A DNA stretch of 64,000 nt from Candidatus Latescibacterota bacterium (lineage in GTDB: Bacteria; JAAXHH01), in contig JAAXHH010000006.1 in the NCBI GenBank assembly GCA_012270975.1, positions 49,009 through 113,008 on the forward strand, given 5' to 3'. This document shows, piece by piece, positions 21,446 through 29,683 of this stretch. How positions within the stretch are numbered: the stretch's first letter is position 1; every line of letters begins with the position of its first letter. The notes beneath the pieces were generated by a model. The model searched no databases. It worked only from the letters and a program-made list of their open reading frames with translations, and was not told where the DNA came from. The position numbers and the translations under genes are program-made.

Positions 21446-22993
21446 ATGCATAAACCAAAGCTGATCCACTACAACGATGCACGCCACTACAGCATCTACC
21501 GCTACGACCCCCCGATGAGCCTGCACCAGTGGCGGCAGCCCGTGGACGAGATCCTGGGAACCGACGTGGATACCCTGGTCTACGGCCTGGGTTCGGGCGA
21601 AACCTTCCTCCACGGCACGCAAGCCGGTTTGAAGTGGGGTGAAGGGGTCGAAGAACACAACATGAGCATGATGTGGTGGCGGGCGACGAAGAACCTGAAC
21701 CTGGCGCTCGAGGCGGGCATCGATCCGCTCGCCGTGGCGGTGGAACGGGCGCACGAAAAGGGCCGGCGCATCCTGGGAAGCCTGCGGATGACCGAACCCA
21801 CGTCACCGGACGACGACAATCCCTACATGCTGGGCCGTCTCAAGCGGGAGCATCCGGAGGTCATGATCGGCGAGAGCCATCCCGACTATCCGCGAGCGGC
21901 CGGTTGCGCGGACTACACCCGCGAGGAGGTGCGCGCGGAGCGGCTGGAAGTCATTGAGGAGGTATGCGGCCGGTACGGCATGGACGGGCTGGAGTTCGAC
22001 CCGTACATGGGCGTGTTCTTCAAGCCGTCGGAAGCGCGGGAGAAAACCCCCGTGCTTACCGAGTTTATGCGCGAGGTAAGGCGGCTGCTCGATCGCCTCG
22101 GCGAGGCGCGCGGAGAATCGTTGTGCCTGGCCGCACGGGTGCGCTCAACCGAGGAGGCGAACCTTGCCCTGGGCATGGACGTGCGCGGCTGGCTGTCGGA
22201 GGGTCTCCTGGACATCGTCATCCCCTGGACCGAGAGCTTCCTCTTCGACCAGGAGATGCCTGTCGGTTGGCTGGTCGAAGCGGCGGCCGGCTCGGATACG
22301 CCGGTCTACCCGATGCTGGGACGATCGCCGTACGACGATCGCCACCACCTGCCGACGATCGAGATGTACCGGGCCGCGGCGGCGAATTACTGTAACATGG
22401 GAGCGGACGGCCTGTACCTGTCGGACCTGCCCTGGCCGCATACGGAACGCGAATACCAGATCTTTCGTGAAATGGCCGATCCGGACATCCATATCCGGAA
22501 GAAGAAACACTACTTCCCCGCGCACAGTGAACCCAACGCGGAGCCTCACCCGTCCGAGCGCTATCTCCCAATGGACCTCGAAGAAGGTGTACCCGCCCGG
22601 GTGCCGTTCCTGGTGGGGGACAGATTGGATGACGCCCGGAACGACGGCGAACTCAAAGGCGTGACGCTGGGCGTGCGCATCGGGCATTGTTGCCCGGAAG
22701 ACGAAATATCGTTTCGGTTCAACAACGAGCACGTCACGCCATCGGAAAGCACCCATTACTACGGCGGTACCGTCTCGTACACCGCGGCAAGAAGCGGTCT
22801 CCCGGAACGTATCCTGACCCATTTCTGGTTCACCTTCCACCTTTCAGGCGATCAGGTTCAGGAAGGACGAAACAAAGTAGAAGTCGTACTGGAACGGCGA
22901 TTTACCGGGATGGGCGGGACCCGCGTATTGCACCAGGTCGAACTGATCGTGGAGTACGATGAGCCCCGGGTGCCCGTGGGCGGGCAGATGTGA
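21446..22993 (+). CDS. Hypothetical protein, glycoside-hydrolase-like TIM-barrel (GHL10-type)
   Basis: 515-aa ORF; DGLEFDPYMG and GADGLYLSDLPW resemble strand-end acidic motifs of putative GH TIM-barrels. Confidence 0.55.
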   Translation: MHKPKLIHYNDARHYSIYRYDPPMSLHQWRQPVDEILGTDVDTLVYGLGSGETFLHGTQAGLKWGEGVEEHNMSMMWWRATKNLNLALEAGIDPLAVAVERAHEKGRRILGSLRMTEPTSPDDDNPYMLGRLKREHPEVMIGESHPDYPRAAGCADYTREEVRAERLEVIEEVCGRYGMDGLEFDPYMGVFFKPSEAREKTPVLTEFMREVRRLLDRLGEARGESLCLAARVRSTEEANLALGMDVRGWLSEGLLDIVIPWTESFLFDQEMPVGWLVEAAAGSDTPVYPMLGRSPYDDRHHLPTIEMYRAAAANYCNMGADGLYLSDLPWPHTEREYQIFREMADPDIHIRKKKHYFPAHSEPNAEPHPSERYLPMDLEEGVPARVPFLVGDRLDDARNDGELKGVTLGVRIGHCCPEDEISFRFNNEHVTPSESTHYYGGTVSYTAARSGLPERILTHFWFTFHLSGDQVQEGRNKVEVVLERRFTGMGGTRVLHQVELIVEYDEPRVPVGGQM

Positions 22994-23068
22994 TCCCTTG
23001 ATCGACGATACATTCCATTGGGAACCGACAGAGCAGTAGAAAACTCAGAACAGAAAAGGGTGACGTCC

Positions 23069-23896
23069 ATGAAGTTATGTGCGGTTCAACCCCACATGCC
23101 GGATTCGATTACCGACAGTGTGAGAGTGATCACCAGGTGGATCCACAAAGCAGCCGAATCCGGTGCGGACGTGGTGGTTTTCCCGGAAATGATGCTGACA
23201 GGTTATGACATCCACCTGTTTGAGTTATTCAAGCAGCAAGATTGGTACGCACGGGTCGAAGCCGCGTTTGGAGTGTTGGGAAGTATTGCCCTCGAAGCTG
23301 AGGTCAGTGTATTTGTCGGTTCGCCATATCGGACCAGCGACGGCTGTTATCTTAACGCGCTGGTCCTGCTTCAGGCCGGGGAAACCCCGGTTCTGGCAGG
23401 TGGCAGGTCGCACATAGAAGAAGGCGTGAAGAAACATTGGGGATTCGGAGAAGCGCAGGACCGCACACCAATAGAAATAGAGGATATCGCGTTCGGATCC
23501 TTGTTCTGTGACGAGTCCGTACATCTTAACCTCACCGGAGGGAAAGGGCTCGAAAAGAGCGATGTTATTCTCTGGCCGGCCGTGACTTGCAGTACTAAAG
23601 AAGATCACAAGAGTGTCACCAAAGATAACGCGAGAGAAGGTGCAAAGATGATAGCCCAATATTACGGAGTGCCCGTCATACACGCCAACTATATCTCCTA
23701 TGCAAGTCAGAAACAGAATGAACAAACGGCAACCCGAGGTCGCACTCTTGGCGGCTCGGTTGTTTGCGACGCATCGGGACTGGTTTTAGACCAAGCGTCA
23801 TGGACAGAGGAAGACCTGCGGTCGTTCGAAATCAGTAGAGTCGACGGCATGGTTGTCGTGACCCCGATGGTCGAGGAACACGCGTTCGAACGCTGA
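23069..23896 (+). CDS. Carbon-nitrogen hydrolase (nitrilase superfamily)
   Basis: MKLCAVQPH...ADVVVFPEMMLTGYD (catalytic Glu); EEGVKKHWGFGE (Lys region); IAFGSLFCDESVH (Cys region). Confidence 0.85.
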   Translation: MKLCAVQPHMPDSITDSVRVITRWIHKAAESGADVVVFPEMMLTGYDIHLFELFKQQDWYARVEAAFGVLGSIALEAEVSVFVGSPYRTSDGCYLNALVLLQAGETPVLAGGRSHIEEGVKKHWGFGEAQDRTPIEIEDIAFGSLFCDESVHLNLTGGKGLEKSDVILWPAVTCSTKEDHKSVTKDNAREGAKMIAQYYGVPVIHANYISYASQKQNEQTATRGRTLGGSVVCDASGLVLDQASWTEEDLRSFEISRVDGMVVVTPMVEEHAFER

Positions 23897-23913
23897 ATAG
23901 GCCTGAATAGGCC
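23894..23913. repeat. Exact 10-bp tandem duplication starting on the stop codon of the nitrilase-superfamily gene
   Basis: tgaataggcc tgaataggcc. Confidence 0.85.
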
Positions 23914-24141
23914 TTGTCCAAATGAGTGGTCTTCCCGACTTCGACCAATTGTGGGACTACAACGATCTGGAGCAGACCGAATAGACCTTCCTTGAACTGC
24001 TGCCAGATGCCCGGAACTCCGGAGGGCGCGGGGTAGCTCCCCGTGTTCCGGCGAATAGGTGAGACTTTCCCGCTACATTGCGCGAAGGTTTGACACTGCC
24101 CAATGCCACAATCCCGTGGCGTCAAACACAGGGGGAGTGTC

Positions 24142-24608
24142 ATGCGCTCTTACGCGTTCATGTGCTTCATTACCGCCATATCATTGCTAACGATGGCGTC
24201 CTGCACGGATAGCAAGCCAATTTCCCATACGACTGGCGAACCACAACAACGAGTCGTGGCAACCGCCCAACATACCACATCGGCCTGATTTCACTGAACC
24301 AGAAGTTCGACGATCTGGGGCGTTGGTTGTTGAAGGCCGAATAAAGAATCTGCTTATGATGGGGAGATTTCCGATCTCTTCACCGTCAAGGTGTCGCTTC
24401 ATACTACAAGCGGGACTTATATAGATGAAGAAACCGCCCTCGTATACTTGAGAGACCCCTGTGAAGAAGACGCGTTGAATATGGCATCAGTGAAGAAATA
24501 GATGACAGTACGGTATGGAAACGCAATGAAGATACGTGGATCGTCTTGTATCCGGCAACCAGCGAATCAACCATGATTCTGGATTATGTGAAGAATCAAT
24601 GCTCTTAA
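24142..24608 (+). pseudogene. Decayed lipoprotein gene with three apparent frameshifts
   Basis: MRSYAFMCFITAISLLTMASCTDSKP (lipobox) continues by frame switching as PPNIPHRPDFTEPEVRRSGALVVEGRIKNLL / YDGEISDLFTVKVSLHTTSGTYIDEETALVYLRDPCEEDALN / YGISEEIDDSTVWKRNEDTWIVLYPATSESTMILDYVKNQCS*. Confidence 0.75.
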
Positions 24609-24676
24609 GCCTTGTAGGCAACAATGCCTATAACGCCTTGCCACTGCGCGTTGTTGTGCCAGAGTAGAGAACACAC

Positions 24677-24706
24677 TTGACATTGGGCCGTTTTCTACTA
24701 TATATT
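24677..24706 (+). promoter_or_regulatory. Candidate sigma70-type promoter (TTGACA, then TATATA/TATATT at 16-18 nt)
   Basis: ttgacattgggccgttttctactatatatt read directly. Confidence 0.35.
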
Positions 24707-24851
24707 GACAAATTAACCTCACATGCCACAACATATTGTACGGTCTGGGCACATAGTCGGTAGGTAAATTGTTCAGGTTGGAAGGAGCGGGAGCCAGAAA
24801 ACCTGACCCTGTAAAAATCCGGCAATGCCGGCCAGCGAGGATCTATATTCA

Positions 24852-24873
24852 TTCGGCGGTGGCCACCGCCGAA
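24852..24873. repeat. Perfect 22-bp palindrome TTCGGCGGTGGCCACCGCCGAA
   Basis: Sequence equals its own reverse complement; upstream of the TPR-like fragment. Confidence 0.9.
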
Positions 24874-24929
24874 ACATCAGTCACGTATCACGGACAACAG
24901 AACGACCATGACGTTAGGATAAAAATACG

Positions 24930-25343
24930 ATGGCAAGTTCAATTCGGCACACGCAGATCGCAAGAACCCATAGCCTGCGAGGGGAATTCGACGAAGCCGA
25001 TCGCATCCTCGATGACGCCGAGGCCCTGCTCGACGATATAGCCATTTCACACGAAGGTAAAACTCCCGTCGCCAGGATTCGCTGCCTCCTCGAACGCGGC
25101 CGCAGCGACAATTCAGCCGGTCAAGTCGAAGAAGCGCGGCCGCTCTTCCTCCAGGCCTGGGAACTGCCCCGCAACGCCCGCGAGGACTATCACGCCGTCG
25201 ACGCGGCGCATATGCTCGGCATCGGCGAGACGGGAGATGCATCCCTCATGTGGAATAACAAGGCAATGAAAGCAGCGGCAGCGTCTGACGAACGCGAATG
25301 GCTCGAACGTCTTCGGCGGTTAGGGGAGGGTCAGCCATGTTGA
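24930..25343 (+). CDS. TPR-like protein, probably truncated at the C-terminus
   Basis: Helical repeat-like QIARTHSLRGEFDEADRILDDAEALL...RCLLERGRSDNSAGQVEEARPLFLQAWELPRNAREDYHAVDAAHMLGI; only 137 aa and followed by decayed sequence. Confidence 0.5.
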   Translation: MASSIRHTQIARTHSLRGEFDEADRILDDAEALLDDIAISHEGKTPVARIRCLLERGRSDNSAGQVEEARPLFLQAWELPRNAREDYHAVDAAHMLGIGETGDASLMWNNKAMKAAAASDEREWLERLRRLGEGQPC

Positions 25344-25609
25344 CGGCCGCGCAAAGATCCGAATTCGATGAGTGAGGCTGGGTTCGCGTTCCGTGTGTAA
25401 TCCCCGACGAGGACGTTCAAAGTGTGCTCGACCGCATTTGGGATGACCTGGAGCAACGGTGCGGGATTCCTCGGGAAGAGCCGGAAGCCTGGCCGGAGGC
25501 GAGACCCAAGGGGTTCAATACGTTGACCCGGTCCTGCGCCTTCGAACCGATCAGGACTGCACCATCAAACCAGACGAGGCATAAGTGTTCCAGAACTACC
25601 TCAGTGTAG
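25337..25609 (+). pseudogene. N-terminal remnant of a phytanoyl-CoA dioxygenase (PhyH) gene with an in-frame TGA
   Basis: One frame reads MLTAAQRSEFDE*GWVRVPCVIPDEDVQSVLDRIWDDLEQRCGIPREEPEAWPEARPKGFNTLTRSCAF, then runs into the start of the next permease gene. Confidence 0.65.
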
Positions 25610-27984
25610 CCCTACGTAACCTCCTCAGGCATCCTGCCTACTCGCTCATCAACGTCACCGGGCTGGCCATTGGCATGGCCGCATGCATGCTGATCCTGTT
25701 GTATGTCCAGGACGAGCTCAGCTACGATCGCCATCACGAAAACGCCGATCGTGTTTACCGTCTCGTCGATGATATCGAAAGCGGGGGACAGACCATCGAG
25801 ACCGCGGGCACGCCCCCGGGATGGGCCCCCGCGCTGAAACGGGACTACCCGGAGGTCGAGCAGTTCGTCCGCATGCGGGGAACTCAGTCCGCGTGGCTGA
25901 TTACCCGCGGCGAATCCCAGTTCTACGAAAAGAAGATCATCTGGGCGGAGCCCGCCCTGTTCGAGCTGTTTTCCGTCCCGCTTGTTTACGGGAATCCCCG
26001 GACCGCGCTCACAGACCCATACTCGATGGTGGTCTCGGAGGAAATGGCGTTCAAGTACTTCGGCGAGGAAGACGCGGTAGGTAAGATCATCGACGTGGAT
26101 CAACGCTGGGATTTCGTTGTGACCGGCGTCATGCGGAACATGCCGGCCAATTCCCATACACGTTCGGACATGTTCGCGTCCTTCTCGACATTGAAAGCCA
26201 TGGGTCTTGATCCGGACGACTCGGAAAACCACGACAACAACTATACCTATCTTCTTCTGCAGGAAGGCGCCTCTCCTGAAGCACTCGAAGCACAGTTGCC
26301 AGCCTTCCTTGAACGCCACGCCGGGGACAAGTTCCGAGAAGCGGGCGTCATCCTGAAGCCGTCGCTGCAACCTCTTGTCGATATCCATCTGCATTCGCAT
26401 CGGGAGAGCGAGCTGGAGCCCAACGGCGATATCCGTTACGTGGCGCTCTTCATGATCATCGCGTTCCTGATCCCGCTGATCGCGTGCATCAACTTCGTCA
26501 ACCTGGCCACGGCTCGTTCAGCCATGCGCGCCAGGGAAGTGGGCGTGCGCAAGGTGATGGGTTCGGACCGGTCCCGGTTGATCAGGCAGTTCCTGGGAGA
26601 AGCGGTCGTAATGGCTGTACTCGCCATGATCGTAGCGGTGTCCCTGGCGCATATCGTCCTGCCCGCCGTCAATGCCATCGCCGGCAAGCAGTTGACATTC
26701 CCCCTTTCCGACGGACTGGCGTTGGCGGCGCTAGCCGGCGGGACGGTTGTGATCGGGCTGGCTGCCGGCTGCTATCCGGCGTTTTATCTTTCGGGTTTTC
26801 TGCCGATCGAAGTACTGAAAGGTAGTCTGAAATCCGGAGCGCGGGGTCTGGGATTGCGGAAAGTACTGGTCGTGATACAGTTCGCCATGTCCATATTCCT
26901 GGTGGTCAGTACGGCCATCATCTTCGACCAGCTCGAGTACATCCGGGACAAGAGACTGGGATTCAACAAGGAACAGGTGATGGTCGTCCCCATAACGGGG
27001 AGTCCGCAACGGCGGAATTCACCGGTGCTGAAACAGCGTCTGTCCCAGTTGCCGGGCGTTATGAGCATGGCAACGTCTACCGCCGTGCCGGGCATGCGGG
27101 TTTTGCCCATCATGCCGGTCCGGCCGGAGGGGATGCAGCCCGAGGATCACCTGATGATGGCCACGCTGCAGGTGGACGAGCATTTCCTGGACGTCATGGA
27201 CATTGAGCTGGTAATCGGTCGGAACTATTCGCCGGACTGGGGGACGGATTCGACCGCGGGGTTCATACTGAATGAAACCGCCGTGCGATACCTGGGCTGG
27301 GGAGTGCCTGCCGATGCGATTGGCAAGCGATTCGAGTGGATACCATTCGGCGGTGCGAAAGGAAATGTGATAGGGGTAGTGGAGGATTTCCACCTGCGCA
27401 CCATTCACGACGAGATCGAACCGATCGTGCTGATGAACAGTACGTACCACAATTATGCGCTCATCCGTATCGCCCCCGACGGTATACCGGAGACCGTCTC
27501 GCGCATCGGGGAGGTGTGGCGGGACGTCGATCCCCGATACCCGCTCGAATACACGTTCCTGGAAGAGGATTTTGACCGGCTGTACCGGGACGACCATCGG
27601 CTGGGGGAGGTCTTCGCTATCTTTGCGATGCTTGGGATCTTCGTCGCCTGCCTGGGACTCCTGGGGCTGGCCTCGTTCTCCATACAGCAGCGAGCGAAGG
27701 AGATCGGCATTCGCAAGATACTCGGCTCGACGGTTTCCGGTATCGTGGTCCTGCTGTCGAAGGATTTCATGAAGTACGTCCTGCTGGCCAATGCAATCGC
27801 CTGGCCGCTGGCCTACTACGTCATGACGCGCTGGTTGCAGAACTACGCCTACGCGGCGGATCTGAGGTTTGGGTGGTTTTTAGTCGGCGGCATGCTCGCA
27901 CTGGTCATCGCGTGGCTGACGATCGGGGCCCATGCCGTGGCCGCATCGCGGCGAAATCCGGTTAACGCGCTGAGGCAGGGGTGA
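25585..27984 (+). CDS. FtsX-like ABC transporter permease (COG0577, MacB-PCD plus two FtsX domains), copy 1
   Basis: MFQNYLSVALRNLLRHPAYSLINVTGLAIGMAACMLILLYVQDELSYDRHH; internal NFVNLATARSAMRAREVGVRKVMG; C-terminal GLASFSIQQRAKEIGIRKILG; GTG start. Confidence 0.93.
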   Translation: MFQNYLSVALRNLLRHPAYSLINVTGLAIGMAACMLILLYVQDELSYDRHHENADRVYRLVDDIESGGQTIETAGTPPGWAPALKRDYPEVEQFVRMRGTQSAWLITRGESQFYEKKIIWAEPALFELFSVPLVYGNPRTALTDPYSMVVSEEMAFKYFGEEDAVGKIIDVDQRWDFVVTGVMRNMPANSHTRSDMFASFSTLKAMGLDPDDSENHDNNYTYLLLQEGASPEALEAQLPAFLERHAGDKFREAGVILKPSLQPLVDIHLHSHRESELEPNGDIRYVALFMIIAFLIPLIACINFVNLATARSAMRAREVGVRKVMGSDRSRLIRQFLGEAVVMAVLAMIVAVSLAHIVLPAVNAIAGKQLTFPLSDGLALAALAGGTVVIGLAAGCYPAFYLSGFLPIEVLKGSLKSGARGLGLRKVLVVIQFAMSIFLVVSTAIIFDQLEYIRDKRLGFNKEQVMVVPITGSPQRRNSPVLKQRLSQLPGVMSMATSTAVPGMRVLPIMPVRPEGMQPEDHLMMATLQVDEHFLDVMDIELVIGRNYSPDWGTDSTAGFILNETAVRYLGWGVPADAIGKRFEWIPFGGAKGNVIGVVEDFHLRTIHDEIEPIVLMNSTYHNYALIRIAPDGIPETVSRIGEVWRDVDPRYPLEYTFLEEDFDRLYRDDHRLGEVFAIFAMLGIFVACLGLLGLASFSIQQRAKEIGIRKILGSTVSGIVVLLSKDFMKYVLLANAIAWPLAYYVMTRWLQNYAYAADLRFGWFLVGGMLALVIAWLTIGAHAVAASRRNPVNALRQG

Positions 27985-28005
27985 AGCAGCGAGAAAGAAC
28001 GGTGT

Positions 28006-29286
28006 ATGATCCAATTGGATAAAAACGGCGCGTGGGCAGGCGGCTTCTTTAGTATATGGACTGGACAGACGCTGTCTGCGCTCGGGACTCGCGTTGCACA
28101 GTTTGCCCTGGTCTGGTGGCTAACGGAGGAAACGGGATCCGCCACGATACTTGCGACCTCGTTTCTCGTCGCCTTTCTGCCTGGTGTTTTACTGGCCCCA
28201 ATTGTCGGCACACTGATCGACAGGTGGAACCGCCGAATCGTAATGATCGCCGCGGATACCTTCATTGCGGCAGCAATGGCGGCCCTCGCATTACTTTTCT
28301 GGATGGGGACTATAGAGATCTGGCATATCTACGCGGTGAACCTTCTCACTGGCGTCGGCCATGCGTTCCAGAGCATGGCGATGGTGACTTCCACGCCTAT
28401 GATGGTTCCCGAACGTCATCTCGCCAGAATTCAGGGAACGAACCAGACTGTTTATGGCGTACTCAGTATGGGAGGACCTCCCCTTGGCGCACTGGCGTTG
28501 GCCGTGTTCGAGATGCATACTATCCTGGCGATCGATGTCTTGACCGCTGCCCTCGCGATAGGTCCACTCATCTTCATTCTTATACCACAACCTGCGAGAA
28601 GTAAGGTAAAGCAGACGAATCGATACGCCTGGTTCCTTGCTGATCTTCGCGAGGGATTGGAGTACTTTTGGACATGGAAAGGTCTCAGGTACCTTATCGT
28701 GATTGCTGCCGTACTGAACTTCTTCGGGAACACGATGCTGACCATTTCGCCACTTCTGGTAACCGACCACTTAAGCGGTGGAGCGGTCGAACTGGGTTGG
28801 TTTAACTCGGCTTGGGGGGCAGGGATTATCCTCGGCGGAATCGTGGTCGGGACGTGGGGTGGATTCCGTCGCCGGATCATGACGACGATTTTGGGCTGGA
28901 TCGTGTTTGGAATAGGAACGATATGCGTCGGGTTGGCTCCATCAGGCGCCCTCGTGTTCTCTATCGCGGGAATAGCACTGAGCGGTGTTGGCAGTTCCTT
29001 TATCAACGCACCTCTTCGGGCGATCCTCCAGGCTCGTATCGAGCCTGCAGTACAAGGCCGGGTTTTTGGCGCTATGGAGAGTCTGACACAATCGACGACG
29101 ATGCTTGGACTCATAACGATTGGTCCGGTAACGGATGCTTTTGGTCCGCGGTTGTGGTTCCTTATGGGAGGGGTACTCACGCTTTTCGTGGGAATAACCG
29201 TACGGATGATCCCTTCTGTTGTTCGTATCGAAGACGAAGGTCTCCCCGAAAGCTCCGGACACAGGTTGGGAGTACGTGAGCCATGA
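28006..29286 (+). CDS. MFS transporter (MFS_3/MefA-like efflux type)
   Basis: FFSIWTGQTLSALGTRVAQFALVWWLTEETGSATILATSFLVAFLPGVLLAPIVGTLIDRWNRR. Confidence 0.92.
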   Translation: MIQLDKNGAWAGGFFSIWTGQTLSALGTRVAQFALVWWLTEETGSATILATSFLVAFLPGVLLAPIVGTLIDRWNRRIVMIAADTFIAAAMAALALLFWMGTIEIWHIYAVNLLTGVGHAFQSMAMVTSTPMMVPERHLARIQGTNQTVYGVLSMGGPPLGALALAVFEMHTILAIDVLTAALAIGPLIFILIPQPARSKVKQTNRYAWFLADLREGLEYFWTWKGLRYLIVIAAVLNFFGNTMLTISPLLVTDHLSGGAVELGWFNSAWGAGIILGGIVVGTWGGFRRRIMTTILGWIVFGIGTICVGLAPSGALVFSIAGIALSGVGSSFINAPLRAILQARIEPAVQGRVFGAMESLTQSTTMLGLITIGPVTDAFGPRLWFLMGGVLTLFVGITVRMIPSVVRIEDEGLPESSGHRLGVREP

Positions 29287-29343
29287 TTGCGAACGTGCGG
29301 TTCGGCAGGGTGAGAACCTTAACTGAAGGACAGTCGAGGTGAG

Positions 29344-29586
29344 GTGAAATTGATATCGATTAATCCCATGGCAACGGAACATAGTAGCGGGATTCTTACG
29401 ATCGTCGAGGGTCTTCCCGAGTGGTTCGACGAGGTCGCTCGAACCAAATCAATTCCGATAGACATACGTAACCAGGAAGGATTCGTGGCACTCGTGGGAC
29501 AACAAGTGTGCGGATTCATTACCCTATATGTGTCGGAGGGACGTCTCCACATCGGTTGGCTGGCCGTCGAAAGAGGGCTCTATTAG
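29344..29586 (+). pseudogene. Truncated GNAT acetyltransferase N-terminal fragment (80 aa)
   Basis: IVEGLPEWFDEVARTKSIPIDIRNQEGFVALVGQQVCGFITLYVSEGRLHIGWLAVERGLY*: ends before the GNAT acetyl-CoA-binding motif. Confidence 0.55.
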
Positions 29587-29683
29587 CGATGCTGATTTCG
29601 GAACATGGTTACATACACGATGCTTGATATTCCAGTCCCGATAGTATGTACTGATCGCACTACCTCACCAGCCGAGGCCTAGG

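Noticed and set aside
24677-24706. Strong claim of a functional promoter
   Set aside because: Boxes match consensus but the downstream gene is a probable fragment and the region is decayed; kept at low confidence
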